64,000 bases of DNA from IMG/VR virus record IMGVR_UViG_3300047476_000972, positions 1-64,000 of that record; one strand, 5' to 3'. The notes beneath the pieces are model-generated. The model did not search any database. It saw nothing but the letters and a program-made list of their open reading frames with translations, and was not told where the DNA came from. This document shows positions 9,301 to 17,575 of this stretch, piece after piece. This DNA is from a virus. A program made the position numbers and the translations under genes. How positions within the stretch are numbered: the first letter of the stretch is position 1; each line of letters starts with the position of its first letter.

Positions 9301-10824
9301 ACTGGCGTAGTCCGCTGTGCCGATGGGACTGACATGCCAGTCGGTCAGCTAACTCTTGCTGGTGGGCACGCTCCACTAACTGCTAACGCAGCTTCTGCCG
9401 CTAAGCACTATGACGACACCGCTTCTGCGATTGCCGATGTCCACATGGGTGAAGACGAGTACGGTATCTGGTGCTCTGGCTCTGTACGTCCAGACGCAAC
9501 TGAAATGCAGATTCGTGCACTTCGCGCTTCTGCTCCTTCCGGTGACTGGCGTCCAATCAACGGCTCACTTGAGCTTGTTGCTGTTTGCCAAGTAAACGTT
9601 CCAGGCTTCCCGATTGCTCGCGCGATGGTTGCTTCAGGTAAGGTTATGGCTCTAGTTGCAGCTGGCGCAAGCATGATGGCAATCATGAAGAGCCAGCACG
9701 TAGCGACTCTATCTGAGCGTGCACACAACCTAGCCGAGCTCTCGGCTAATGCTCCTGACCTACGCTCTCGCGTTAAGTCAGCTAAGAAGGCTGTAAAGAA
9801 GCAGGCTATTATTGCCGCTGCTACTAAAGCAGAGGAACTAAAGACCCGTGCTCTAGTTGCTGCAGCTGTTGCCGAGCTAGCTAAGTTCTCCGAAGAAGAG
9901 AGATCTGAACTTGCTGACAAGGGCTTCGCGCTTCCAGACGGTTCTTACCCTATTCGTAACGAGCAAGATCTACGTAACGCAATTCAGGCATATGGACGTG
10001 CAAAACGCGAGAAGCGTGTTACCGTTCGCAAGCACATTGTTAAGCGAGCCAAGGCTCTTGGTAAGGCATATCTAATTCCAGACGAATGGAAGTCAGCCGG
10101 ATCAACCGAGGCTGCTACTATTGTTGCTTCGATGCGCTCTCGACTAGCGGAGTTTGCAGAAGCTCCAGCCAAAGAAATTTCTGATGCTGACCTAGAGAAG
10201 CTCAAGGATGCTAAGCAGGAAGCTGACAAGCAAACTGAAGAAGAGATCAAGATTGCTGAAGACATCCGTACAGGTAAGACCACTGCTAAGGAAGTCTATG
10301 ACGCAGAGGGTCGCAGTAAGTACACCCCAAAGACTCAGCCTCGTGATGCTAAGGGAAAGTACCGTAAGGTCCTTGCTCGTCTAAAGCAGAACCTAGGTGT
10401 AGCTGGTCTTCAGAAAGCCCTAGAAAAAGTAGAAACTGCCGAAAACCTAGAGTTTGCTGGTGACTACGTAAACTCGGCTAAAGCCAGCAGTGAGCTACTA
10501 GGGATGATTGATCGTCTAGACACTAAGGCCCTAAACCCTGAGTCTCTAGAGAACGTCCGCTCAACCGCGGCCGAGCTCGGCAAGACCATTGCCAACCTTC
10601 CATTGCCATTCGGCAAGGAAGCTCAGAAAGTTAGATTTAGCGATCTACCTGCCGGACTAAAGACACTCATCGATGGGATGATTTCTCGAGTCGAAGCAAA
10701 GATCGGTAAAGAGGACGCAGACGTTGCAACCGCAAATCTGAAGTCCTTCATGTCCGGAGCAGATGTCTATTCTCAGGCTGAAATTCAGTCAGAGATGAAC
10801 ACCCTGCTCAGACTCCTTACCTAA
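6319..10824 (+). CDS. Giant multidomain capsid maturation protease
   Basis: This 1,501-residue protein is far longer than a typical prohead protease (about 200-300). Visible parts are: an actinophage-type region at residues 80-180 (GGTPVGLNTARTL, IAKYFPRHE, GRIAWALWGGD); a small beta-barrel-like part near 385-420; a Trp/Cys-containing region after GGLDRNRG at about 630-700; a prohead-protease-like domain at about 745-895 with a Ser candidate in GVSADLD and a His candidate in GDGHMG; a second conserved region at about 930-1110 (GRIYGHIAAWH, YFHTGVV, GGHAPL) annotated as capsid maturation protease in other actinophages as far as I recall; and a basic helical region near 1208-1260. It lies just before the major capsid gene, as expected for head maturation. 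Exact catalytic residues are inferred. Confidence 0.7.
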   Translation: MNHLIGRSGELAFYANNTHGVVIDTAVGAVVASGAALDLFAENKWELSSTPLTQSEQLLADKVIATLEEDAIVASADRMYTIPKSAQAEAEKALAWRKEEGRGGTPVGLNTARTLAKGGQIGIRKIRHIAKYFPRHEVDKKGKGWKPGEDNFPSNGRIAWALWGGDAAWRWARAIVEREDKKENSVTAGGYTISNYVDQINYPKQNEELNPFKYAHELDANYGPEFLARVCLDGSGIDRLYMIDIDGSVHVWDDGCWDNLGHVDGDIWTYDRMLDDVYDLEEKSHVIIDPQSALMIAARMAVDPYCKTSVFDLDSDEAALMEAGIGGEDWEFIDQVITAAASDQDGNYTPEERSANAGNQPRNATGQFAKVGQKVAIGGDAARGSGTIRDIDGATGIVTVDLEDGRSVKVGSKYLVPAEKANSRPNSLRVDDASKAPMDFSGIIGEPRTPQNSKKAHLPGTLPKLDVDAFINNYASWVEKERYKPKNAADKAAVKKRWPNAKFTETSIIAAAEEKEEILTPSTSDVRPRYLAIVDQQDPEAMVDLVAVIPKTATSTTPLVYKREGDKWVQDDQTLADLRSATKPPVIELDKESLKDVLSQMAEGKPTEESAPEAVAASLLTVFDAFVAAGGLDRNRGNAEELRQYWTRGKGAAKIRWGTPGDWTRCVRQLSKYMGPRAKGYCQLRHKDATGVYTGSRLNPGRRNETSSLFASEMDLVQSVVAQSELTARANDARERLGLVAGAKMEHGAKFNIPLLIPEDLESGDGRKFVKDSLSVRELPLPLLWQIKTGDGHMGSVVVGRIDYVERTENGIGNAYGVFDTGAYGQEAERLVRNGFIRGVSADLDQFEAEEEKTENAEDTEDVGKKKLTINHARVMAATIVAKPAFQECTISIEEQPAGDQEDEVIPVDGIYEESVEQEFSGAPLVASGFIDGEIPMTPPAEWFKDPKLTKATPITVDPSGRIYGHIAAWHVNHIGMPRSTRPPRSKSKYAYFHTGVVRCADGTDMPVGQLTLAGGHAPLTANAASAAKHYDDTASAIADVHMGEDEYGIWCSGSVRPDATEMQIRALRASAPSGDWRPINGSLELVAVCQVNVPGFPIARAMVASGKVMALVAAGASMMAIMKSQHVATLSERAHNLAELSANAPDLRSRVKSAKKAVKKQAIIAAATKAEELKTRALVAAAVAELAKFSEEERSELADKGFALPDGSYPIRNEQDLRNAIQAYGRAKREKRVTVRKHIVKRAKALGKAYLIPDEWKSAGSTEAATIVASMRSRLAEFAEAPAKEISDADLEKLKDAKQEADKQTEEEIKIAEDIRTGKTTAKEVYDAEGRSKYTPKTQPRDAKGKYRKVLARLKQNLGVAGLQKALEKVETAENLEFAGDYVNSAKASSELLGMIDRLDTKALNPESLENVRSTAAELGKTIANLPLPFGKEAQKVRFSDLPAGLKTLIDGMISRVEAKIGKEDADVATANLKSFMSGADVYSQAEIQSEMNTLLRLLT

Positions 10825-10949
10825 AAAGTAAGGTACAATTAGTGATAGGTGGAGCGCCTCGCACATTTCGTGCTGAGTCCCTCAGCCTTGACTGTTCACC
10901 ATGAGTGAGGATTTCTCATTCATAAACCAATACTGGCCTAGGAGGTACA

Positions 10950-12974
10950 GTGTACGACCAGATTAAAACACAGCTAGACACTCTGGCTGATCTTAGCGAT
11001 GAACAACTCGCTGAGCTTCAGACTCAGATCGTCGGCGAGTTTGAGTCGATCGATGCTGATGAACCAACTTCTCAGTCAGTTGATGCGATGACATCCCTTG
11101 CGGATTCCCTTGACATCGTACGTGGTGAGCTTTCTCGTCGCGAGGCCCTCGCTGAAGAGTTAGCTGCTCGTGCGGCTGAGGCTACTGCCCGTATTAAGGG
11201 TGGAGCTGAAGAAGGAGAGGAAATGGCTATGGAAGACATGCCAATCGTGGAAGAGGCCCCTGTAGAAGAGGCCCCTGTTGAGGAAGCCCCAGTAGTAGAA
11301 GCAGAGGAAACTCCTGCTGACGAAGTTACTGAGACTCCTGAAGAGGAAAAGAAGGAAGAGGAAGAGGACAAGGAAGAGCCTATGAAGGCATCTGCTGAGA
11401 CCGAAACCGCTCCTGAAACTTCAGCATCAATTGACCAGGAATCAGGTTCTGAACTATCGACCGAATCGGTTGAGACTGTTGACGAGACCATTACTGCAGA
11501 CGGTTCTGCTGAGGAAGTAGTTGCTGATGAAGCACCTGCTGCCGAGGTAGAAGTAGAGACTATCGAAGCCGCGGCCGAGGTAGTTGTAGAAGCAGTAGAG
11601 GGATCAGAAGCATCAGCCGAAGAAACCACTTTAGAAACAACAACCGCTCTTGTAGAAGAGCAGAAAGAGCAGGCACTAGTGAGCGCCGCAGCAGAACAGC
11701 CTTTTGAGGCTCCAGCTGACCGTCAGCCTGTAGTTCAGGTATCAGAGGCAGCTCCAGTGGCAATTACCGCTGGCGCAGACATCCCTGGCTACACCGCAGG
11801 CAGCACCATTAACGACATGTACGAAGTAGCTTCGGCTATGGAGAAGCGTATCCACTCGCTACGTCGTGTAAACGGCGGCGATGGAGAGCAGCACATCGTT
11901 GCATCTATCACCACCCAGTACCCAGAAGAGCGTACCCTAACTGCTAACGCAGAAGAGAACGCACTGAAGATTGGTAACGTTGTAGGTCAGGACGCACTTG
12001 TTGCTTCTGGTGGCCACGCTGCTCCATTCGAAGTCAAGTACGACATCTTCTCGATCGGTTCAACCACTGTACGCCCAGTTCGCGATGCATTGCCTCGCTT
12101 CCAGGCTGACCGTGGCGGTATCCGCTTCGTAACTCCACCATCATTCGCTGCTGGTACCTACGCTGACGCTGTTGGTGTATGGACTGCTGCAACTGATGCT
12201 GACCCACAGTCTGCTACCAAGACTAGCTACACCGTAGTCGCTGCTTCAGAGAACACCGTTTCTACTGACGCTGTTACTCTGCAGCTACAGTTTGGTAACC
12301 TCATGACTCGTGCTTACCCAGAGTTGATTGCTCGCCACAACGAGCTAGCTCTTGTACAGCACGCTCGCGAGGCTGAGCAGAACTTGCTAAGCAAGATTGG
12401 TGACGCATCTACTGCTGTTACTACCACTAACCTAATCGGTTTTGGTCGTGACTTCCTAGTTCAGATCCGTCGTGCAGCTGTTGCTTACCGCTCACGTCAC
12501 CGCATTGACCCACAGACCCGCTTGAAGGCAATCGTTCCTTCATGGATCTACGAGGCAATGGCAGCTGACCTAACTCTATCGATGCCTGGTGACGGTACTC
12601 TTGCAGTATCAAAGTCAGAAATCGACGGCTACCTAGCAACCGTTAACGTTGACCTAGTAGCTTCTCTAGACGCAACTGTCTTCGGCTCACAGGGTGCATC
12701 TGCACTTCTAGAGTTCCCAGACAGCTTCGTTTGGTACCTATTCGCTGAGGGAACATTCTTGTTCCTAGACGGCGGTACCCTAGACCTAGGTATCATCCGT
12801 GACTCTTCACTAGTCGGCACCAACGACTACAAGATGTTCACTGAGACCTTTGAGAATGTTGCTAAGGTCGGCATCGAGGCTCTTAAGATCACCTCGACCA
12901 TCTCAATCAACGGTGTTGCTGCAGCTCTGCGCGACACCACTGGTGGCACCGCTGCAGCCACCATCGAGCTCTAA
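10950..12974 (+). CDS. Major capsid protein with acidic scaffold-like N-terminal domain
   Basis: The start is GTG at 10950 after a strong AGGAGG. Of 674 residues, the first ~270 are Glu/Val/Ala-rich with EEAPVEEAPV-type low complexity, resembling an internal scaffold or delta domain that the protease would remove. The rest looks like an HK97-fold coat protein, with phrases such as DALPRFQADRGGIRF, RRAAVAYRSRHRIDP and FLFLDGGTLDLGIIRDS. It sits directly after the protease and before a second capsid-type gene. A 21-codon frame overlapping its start was rejected as a gene. The capsid assignment rests on position, size and residue pattern. Confidence 0.8.
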   Translation: MYDQIKTQLDTLADLSDEQLAELQTQIVGEFESIDADEPTSQSVDAMTSLADSLDIVRGELSRREALAEELAARAAEATARIKGGAEEGEEMAMEDMPIVEEAPVEEAPVEEAPVVEAEETPADEVTETPEEEKKEEEEDKEEPMKASAETETAPETSASIDQESGSELSTESVETVDETITADGSAEEVVADEAPAAEVEVETIEAAAEVVVEAVEGSEASAEETTLETTTALVEEQKEQALVSAAAEQPFEAPADRQPVVQVSEAAPVAITAGADIPGYTAGSTINDMYEVASAMEKRIHSLRRVNGGDGEQHIVASITTQYPEERTLTANAEENALKIGNVVGQDALVASGGHAAPFEVKYDIFSIGSTTVRPVRDALPRFQADRGGIRFVTPPSFAAGTYADAVGVWTAATDADPQSATKTSYTVVAASENTVSTDAVTLQLQFGNLMTRAYPELIARHNELALVQHAREAEQNLLSKIGDASTAVTTTNLIGFGRDFLVQIRRAAVAYRSRHRIDPQTRLKAIVPSWIYEAMAADLTLSMPGDGTLAVSKSEIDGYLATVNVDLVASLDATVFGSQGASALLEFPDSFVWYLFAEGTFLFLDGGTLDLGIIRDSSLVGTNDYKMFTETFENVAKVGIEALKITSTISINGVAAALRDTTGGTAAATIEL

Positions 12975-13000
12975 TAGTTCGATAAAGCAGTTATCGTTGA

Positions 13001-13024
13001 GGGAGGGTCCTTCGGGGCCCTCCC
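13001..13024 (+). other. Strong UUCG-capped hairpin after the major capsid gene
   Basis: A 10-bp stem (13001-13010 with 13015-13024, one U-G pair) closes a UUCG tetraloop, 26 bases after the capsid stop codon. No U-run follows, so it is more likely an mRNA 3' stability element, processing site or partial terminator that raises capsid expression over downstream genes than a simple intrinsic terminator. Confidence 0.7.
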
Positions 13025-13064
13025 AATACGAGTAAAAACATAGACTTTATTTAGAGGATTTTAA

Positions 13065-13940
13065 ATGGCTTTCACAAAGACTGGTGTTGTAACAGCACCG
13101 AAGATTGTGCCATCAGCTTTTGGCCTACTCGCTGTAGTCAAGCCAGAAAATGGTCCTAACGAGGACCAGTGGGTCCGCGGATTCTCCCAAGAATGGGAAA
13201 CAACCCTTTACTCAGCAACTAACTGGGACGACACCGACTCTACTGATGGCGAAGTTGTCGCTGCTGGAGCACCAACTTACTACACCGAAATTAAGCCTTG
13301 GTTTATCGAGGCAGAAGAGCTACGCTCTACCCTAGGTTTTAGCGGTCTTGACCGTATCGAGCGACTAAAGCGTCAGCTAGAGGGCATCACTCAGCACGCT
13401 ATGGAAGTTGAACTCTGGGACGGTGCAGTTCGTAAGGGTGAGTCACACGCTAATCTGGCTCTTTCCGATGCCGCTGCTACCATTCTCAATAGCGGATCTG
13501 CTCTCTCGCCTAAGCGTGCACTTGCTCTTCTAGAGCACTCAATCGGTCAGGTATCAGACGGTGGCGAGCAGGGTGTAATTCACATGACTCGCGATGTTGC
13601 AGCTCTTCTAGCTAGCAACTCAAACATGCTTTTCCACGACGCCGGAACAGAACACCTACAAACCATGGGTGGGACTCCAGTAGTTGTTGGATCTGGTTAT
13701 TCAGGCACTGGTCCTGATGGTGCAACTGGTGCTACCGCGTCAGTCACCAACAAATGGATTTACGCCACTGGCACCGTCCGCACTTATGTGGGCGATGTTG
13801 ATGTCGTGAACGACAATCTAAGCCAAGCTTACGATGTGTCGGGTAATGCGAATGACATGCGTCTCAAAGCAATCCGCCCAGCCGCGGCTTACTTTGATAC
13901 ATCAATCCACCTTGCTGTTCGAGTCGATCTAACAGCCTAA
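13065..13940 (+). CDS. Second capsid-type structural protein
   Basis: A 291-residue protein starting at ATG 13065 after AGAGGA. Phrases such as ALALLEHSIGQVSDGG, GVIHMTRDVAALLAS, GGTPVVVGSGYSG and WIYATGTVRTYVGDVDVV fit a coat-like or head-decoration protein. The gene lies between the major capsid and major tail genes. Some actinophages have separate hexamer and pentamer capsid proteins; this could be the pentamer or a minor capsid protein, but sequence alone does not decide. No enzymatic motif is seen. Confidence 0.55.
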   Translation: MAFTKTGVVTAPKIVPSAFGLLAVVKPENGPNEDQWVRGFSQEWETTLYSATNWDDTDSTDGEVVAAGAPTYYTEIKPWFIEAEELRSTLGFSGLDRIERLKRQLEGITQHAMEVELWDGAVRKGESHANLALSDAAATILNSGSALSPKRALALLEHSIGQVSDGGEQGVIHMTRDVAALLASNSNMLFHDAGTEHLQTMGGTPVVVGSGYSGTGPDGATGATASVTNKWIYATGTVRTYVGDVDVVNDNLSQAYDVSGNANDMRLKAIRPAAAYFDTSIHLAVRVDLTA

Positions 13941-13959
13941 ACCTAAGGAGAATAGCTAA

Positions 13960-15105
13960 ATGGCTACTCAAGAATATGCAGCTAGCATCCAGGGTGTGTC
14001 TATTCGCGTCACCCGTCTGGATTCTGCCGGCAACTTGATGACTGGTCCAGGAGACAGCTATACCACCTCTGCATTCATGCGTATCTCGTTCACTCCAGAA
14101 TATGAAGAGGGCGACGAGATCACTGAAAAGGGTGCAAACGGTGTTGTATGTGTAACCTACAAGGCACCAGACACACTGAAGCGTATCACCATGGAGCTCG
14201 CAATCTGTGAGCCAGACCCAGAGCTTTCAGCTCTATTGTCTGGTGGTCTACTGCTTCGCAAGAACATCGGATCTTCTGAAGACCCTAACCTAAAGTCTGT
14301 CGGTTGGGCAGCTCCTGGTGTTGGTGACGACCCTGCTGGTAACGGTGTTGCCATCGAGGCTTGGTCACACGCTGTTAAGGACGGAAAGCGCGCTGGCGTT
14401 CTTCCTTACTTCCACTGGGTATTCCCATACGTGAAGATGCGTCAGTCAGGTGACCGCGTTATTGAAAATGGTCTATTGGCTAACACATTCGAAGGCTTTG
14501 GCCTTGGAAACTCGGCCTTCCAGTCTGGTATTGATGGCCGCTGGGAATTCCCAGTTGCTGCAGAGCGTCCATACGCTTACGCACGTGCCGACTGGGCTCC
14601 AACCGGTCTAAACGGCTTCTACACTTGGACTGATGGAACTGGTCCAGTTGTATTTACCGCACCAAACGCTAAGTCACCTACTGCGATCAACATTGAGAGT
14701 GCTGCAGCTACTTACGCTAGCTCGACTGGTACTGCAACTCTTACCTTCAGCGCGGCTCACGGTATCTCGGCTAATGACCAGATTTATGTCCAGAATGTTG
14801 GCGCAGCGTTTAACGGCACCTACACTGTATCTTCTTCTGTTGGTGCGACTGGTACTGGCGGAACCTACACTGTTAGCTACGTAAGCACTGGCGTCACTGA
14901 TGCCATCACTAGCTTCGACGTATCGTCTGGTGCTCGTGTAACAGTTACTAACTCGGTAACTGAAACTCACCCAGCTCCTACCGCTGTAACTAGCGCACAG
15001 CTTGGTGCTGATGCTGATGACACCAGCTACAACGTACCTGGAAACATCAACTACAACGCTGACAACGACATCGACAACATCATCGTTTCGAACGAGTCAG
15101 AGTAA
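13960..15105 (+). CDS. Major tail protein with C-terminal beta-sandwich-like region
   Basis: A 381-residue protein with start ATG 13960 after AAGGAG. The first ~215 residues resemble siphovirus tail-tube proteins, with beta-rich text including TSAFMRISFTPEYEEGDEI and PYFHWVFPYVKM. From about 245 there is a Thr/Ser/Ala-rich stretch (ATLTFSAAHGISANDQIYV, GTYTVS) typical of Ig-like or surface-exposed decoration domains. It ends in an Asp/Asn-rich tail. It is placed after the capsid genes and before the connectors. The major tail call is an inference from order, size and composition. Confidence 0.65.
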   Translation: MATQEYAASIQGVSIRVTRLDSAGNLMTGPGDSYTTSAFMRISFTPEYEEGDEITEKGANGVVCVTYKAPDTLKRITMELAICEPDPELSALLSGGLLLRKNIGSSEDPNLKSVGWAAPGVGDDPAGNGVAIEAWSHAVKDGKRAGVLPYFHWVFPYVKMRQSGDRVIENGLLANTFEGFGLGNSAFQSGIDGRWEFPVAAERPYAYARADWAPTGLNGFYTWTDGTGPVVFTAPNAKSPTAINIESAAATYASSTGTATLTFSAAHGISANDQIYVQNVGAAFNGTYTVSSSVGATGTGGTYTVSYVSTGVTDAITSFDVSSGARVTVTNSVTETHPAPTAVTSAQLGADADDTSYNVPGNINYNADNDIDNIIVSNESE

Positions 15106-15119
15106 CAACTACTAAGTAA

Positions 15120-15162
15120 AACGGGTGGCGCACTGGTCTAATAAGCTAGTACGCCACCCGTT
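15120..15162 (+). terminator. Long hairpin after the major tail gene
   Basis: A perfect 11-bp stem, AACGGGTGGCG (15120-15130) with its complement at 15152-15162, can continue after one mismatch by about five more pairs into the loop. It begins 14 bases after the major tail stop. There is no T-tract, so it may attenuate transcription or protect the 3' end of the abundant head/tail mRNA rather than fully terminate. Confidence 0.6.
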
Positions 15163-15183
15163 AAACTTAGAAGAGAGGTTTAT

Positions 15184-16287
15184 ATGACAAATAACTTTTG
15201 GATCCAGCCCGAAGAGCTTGGCGATTACTCATATACAGAGTTCACCGAAGAAGCTGTTCGCACTGCGTCATACCTTCTCTGGGCCATGTCAGGTCGCAAG
15301 TACACTGGTGAAACCACGGTAACTGAGCGTTACACCTGTACCCTACGCAATAACCGACTCGGCCCTTCAACTAAAACTAACTCTCCAGTCCTTTTCGGTG
15401 GAGATGTCTACAACATTCCTTCTGGGGATTACGACGAATACTCCGAACTAACCTCTGACGGTATGTCCCCAGACTCGCGCATCCGACTACGCGGGCGTCC
15501 AGTAACTAAGATTCACGCCATTCGTAATCGTCTTGGTGACATAATTGACCCATCTAACTACTACCTCGTTGATCACTCAACTGTGCACGTTAAGGCCGGA
15601 ACTCCTTGGACCCCATGCAATACTGAGGTTACATACTCATACGGTACTCCAGTTCCTGCTGTTGGAAAGATGGCAGCTAGAACCCTCGCCATTGAGTTCA
15701 TCAAGCTTTGGTCTGATGACGACACGTGCCAGCTCCCTCAGCGCGTGACCTCCGTTTCACGTCAGGGCGTTTCCTACACCATTCTTGACAACCAAGAGTT
15801 CATCGAAGAACTTCGTACTGGCCTATACGTCATTGACCTATTCCTCAAGACCGTGAACCCAGACAACGCTCGACGTAAGTCGAAGGTATTCTCTCCAGAT
15901 CAGCCTCGCGCTAGACGTTACTCGCCGAAAGCTCTTGTACTTACTGCTGATGCCGACTTTGACTTGGCCCTAGTCAAGGGAGCTTCTGCAAGCTGGACAT
16001 CCACCGGCCTTGATGTTGACCTAAGCAACTTCGAAGAGGACTGGGACCCACTAGTTCAAATCAATAGCTATAGCGGTATTCGCTCTACCAACTTAGATAG
16101 CTCTGACGTCACTCTATCTTCTAACAATACTGTTCTAAGCTTCACCGTTCCATATGCAAAGGCAAATGCTCCACTTGGAATGGTTGACCCGGGTTATTGG
16201 ACTCTCTACGCTACAAAAACTATTGACGGCGTAGAGAACCTAGTAGAACTTGCTTCTGGAAACCTCCAGATCAAGATGTATAGCTAA
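15184..16287 (+). CDS. Probable head-tail connector/adaptor protein
   Basis: A 367-residue protein starting at ATG 15184, preceded by AGAGAGG. The N-terminal ~200 residues (IQPEELGDYSYTEFTEEAV, YLLWAMSGRKYTG, RLRGRPVTKIHAIRNRLGD) resemble phage head-to-tail adaptors; the C-terminal ~120 residues are beta-rich (SWTSTGLDVDLSNFEEDW, VLSFTVPYA). Its place between the major tail gene and the small neck genes fits a connector. I do not recognise a precise family. Confidence 0.5.
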   Translation: MTNNFWIQPEELGDYSYTEFTEEAVRTASYLLWAMSGRKYTGETTVTERYTCTLRNNRLGPSTKTNSPVLFGGDVYNIPSGDYDEYSELTSDGMSPDSRIRLRGRPVTKIHAIRNRLGDIIDPSNYYLVDHSTVHVKAGTPWTPCNTEVTYSYGTPVPAVGKMAARTLAIEFIKLWSDDDTCQLPQRVTSVSRQGVSYTILDNQEFIEELRTGLYVIDLFLKTVNPDNARRKSKVFSPDQPRARRYSPKALVLTADADFDLALVKGASASWTSTGLDVDLSNFEEDWDPLVQINSYSGIRSTNLDSSDVTLSSNNTVLSFTVPYAKANAPLGMVDPGYWTLYATKTIDGVENLVELASGNLQIKMYS

Positions 16288-16298
16288 GAGAGGTAAAT

Positions 16299-16487
16299 AT
16301 GTCAATTCAGACTAATTTCCGCGCTCAGGACATGCTTGGTACCGCTAAGCCTGCCCCTAAGGCTGCTCCTGCTCCTAAGAAGGTGGCTACTAAGCCAGCT
16401 CCTAAGGTAGAGGCTCCTAAGGTAGAGGCTCCAGTGGTAGAGGTTGTAGCTGAGGCAGAACCTGCTGTTGACGTTGTAGAGGAGTAA
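16299..16487 (+). CDS. Ala/Pro/Lys/Val low-complexity protein, 62 aa
   Basis: A short protein with a GAGAGG Shine-Dalgarno before ATG 16299. After an N-terminal SIQTNFRAQDMLG it consists of AP/K-rich repeats and then KVEAPKVEAP and an acidic Val/Glu tail. It is predicted disordered with no fold or known function. It lies 11 bases after the connector gene and 2 bases before the next, so it is probably co-translated with neck genes. Confidence 0.55.
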   Translation: MSIQTNFRAQDMLGTAKPAPKAAPAPKKVATKPAPKVEAPKVEAPVVEVVAEAEPAVDVVEE

Positions 16488-16489
16488 AA

Positions 16490-16999
16490 ATGACAACGAC
16501 CGCTATTGACTTTACTGGTGTTACCGAAGATGCAACAAACCTTCGTGACATGATGGAAGGTGTACTCGAGCGCGTCCAGTCTATTTTTCAGTCCTACAAC
16601 GTAGAGCTTCCTCAGAGGAAGTATTGGACGATGGGGCAACCAGCTATTGATTGTGAGCAGCTGGTTGTTTCATTCGTTCAGATGTATTTAGGCGCGCCTG
16701 GCGCTCAGGTTGCTGAACCTCAGCGTTGCCACGTTCCTCGCAGTGCGACTCTTAACATTATGATTTCTAGGGCTACTCCTATTGTTGGTCAGAATGGTAG
16801 ACCTCCAGCTCCTACAAAGATTCAGCAAGCGTCCGAGACTCTGGCAATTGACTCATGGGTTCTTATGCAGTCAGTAAACTTGCTTGATCAGTGGGATGAG
16901 ACTGGCTACGGCGTTGGTGTTATTGCAACTCTAGAAGCTGGATCGCCTGAAGGTGGGTTCCAAACCACGACTATGAACGTCACTATGGCGGTCCCATAA
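16490..16999 (+). CDS. Probable neck / tail-terminator protein
   Basis: A 169-residue protein starting at ATG 16490. It contains QLVVSFVQMYLGAPG, a CHVPRSATLNIMISRATPIV stretch and WVLMQSVNLLDQWDETGYG, and a beta-rich end. Between a connector and a gp10-like neck gene, tail terminators or head-completion proteins are usual, so the assignment is positional. No catalytic motif is visible. Confidence 0.45.
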   Translation: MTTTAIDFTGVTEDATNLRDMMEGVLERVQSIFQSYNVELPQRKYWTMGQPAIDCEQLVVSFVQMYLGAPGAQVAEPQRCHVPRSATLNIMISRATPIVGQNGRPPAPTKIQQASETLAIDSWVLMQSVNLLDQWDETGYGVGVIATLEAGSPEGGFQTTTMNVTMAVP

Positions 17000-17000
17000 A

Positions 17001-17525
17001 ATGCCAGCTTGGGGACTAGTCCCAGACAGTCCGTGGATATATGCGGCTCAGAAGTTTGGTGGTAAATATAAAGGAAAGTATCACCCGAAGCCACTTGGAC
17101 GAGGTGGACTTTCCGCTGGATTTACTTTTGCAAGCTCTACAGTCAAAATATATAAAACTGCTCTTAACTACCAGACTCACGATCCGTCTGGAATGGTTGG
17201 TTCTTACCTACACAAAATAGGAAAAAGAATTGAAAGAGGGGCTAAAAGACAAGTTGGAGTTCAGAGTGGCAAGCTGCGCCGTAGCATTAACCTACAACAT
17301 ATAGCTTTTAGAGAAGGTGCAGCCATTAAGGTTGGATCTAATGTGAACTATGCTCTCCTACATCACGAAGGCTCTAGGCCTCACATAATTACCCCTGACC
17401 CACCTAATACAGTTTTGGTATTTGGCAGAGGATCTCGCGTAATTCATACCAGAGCTGTTAACCACCCTGGCACTAAACCTAATAGATACCTATCTGATCA
17501 ACTCAGAATCCACGTAAGAGGGTAA
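17001..17525 (+). CDS. HK97 gp10-like neck/tail-completion protein
   Basis: A 174-residue basic protein. KRIERGAKRQVGVQSGKLRRSI followed by IKVGSNVNYALLHHEGSRPHII is the typical pattern of the phage gp10/head-tail joining family: a tail-completion protein with a G-x-L-R-x-S-I segment then VG-x-x-x-x-YA-x-x-x-H-x-G. The sequence order (after a terminator-like gene and before the G/T chaperones) agrees. Confidence 0.7.
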   Translation: MPAWGLVPDSPWIYAAQKFGGKYKGKYHPKPLGRGGLSAGFTFASSTVKIYKTALNYQTHDPSGMVGSYLHKIGKRIERGAKRQVGVQSGKLRRSINLQHIAFREGAAIKVGSNVNYALLHHEGSRPHIITPDPPNTVLVFGRGSRVIHTRAVNHPGTKPNRYLSDQLRIHVRG

Positions 17526-17575
17526 AATAGAAGTACTGCTATTTGGCAGGAACAAGAAAGAAAGACATAAATAAT

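Noticed and set aside
10901-10966. Short ATG frame overlapping the capsid start (21 codons)
   Set aside because: No Shine-Dalgarno, low complexity of evidence, and the capsid gene has its own strong AGGAGG; a leader peptide cannot be excluded but is unsupported.
11072-11629. Minus-strand 185-aa frame inside the capsid gene
   Set aside because: The Ser/Ala/Thr-rich text is the antisense of the Glu-rich scaffold-like repeat; not an independent gene.
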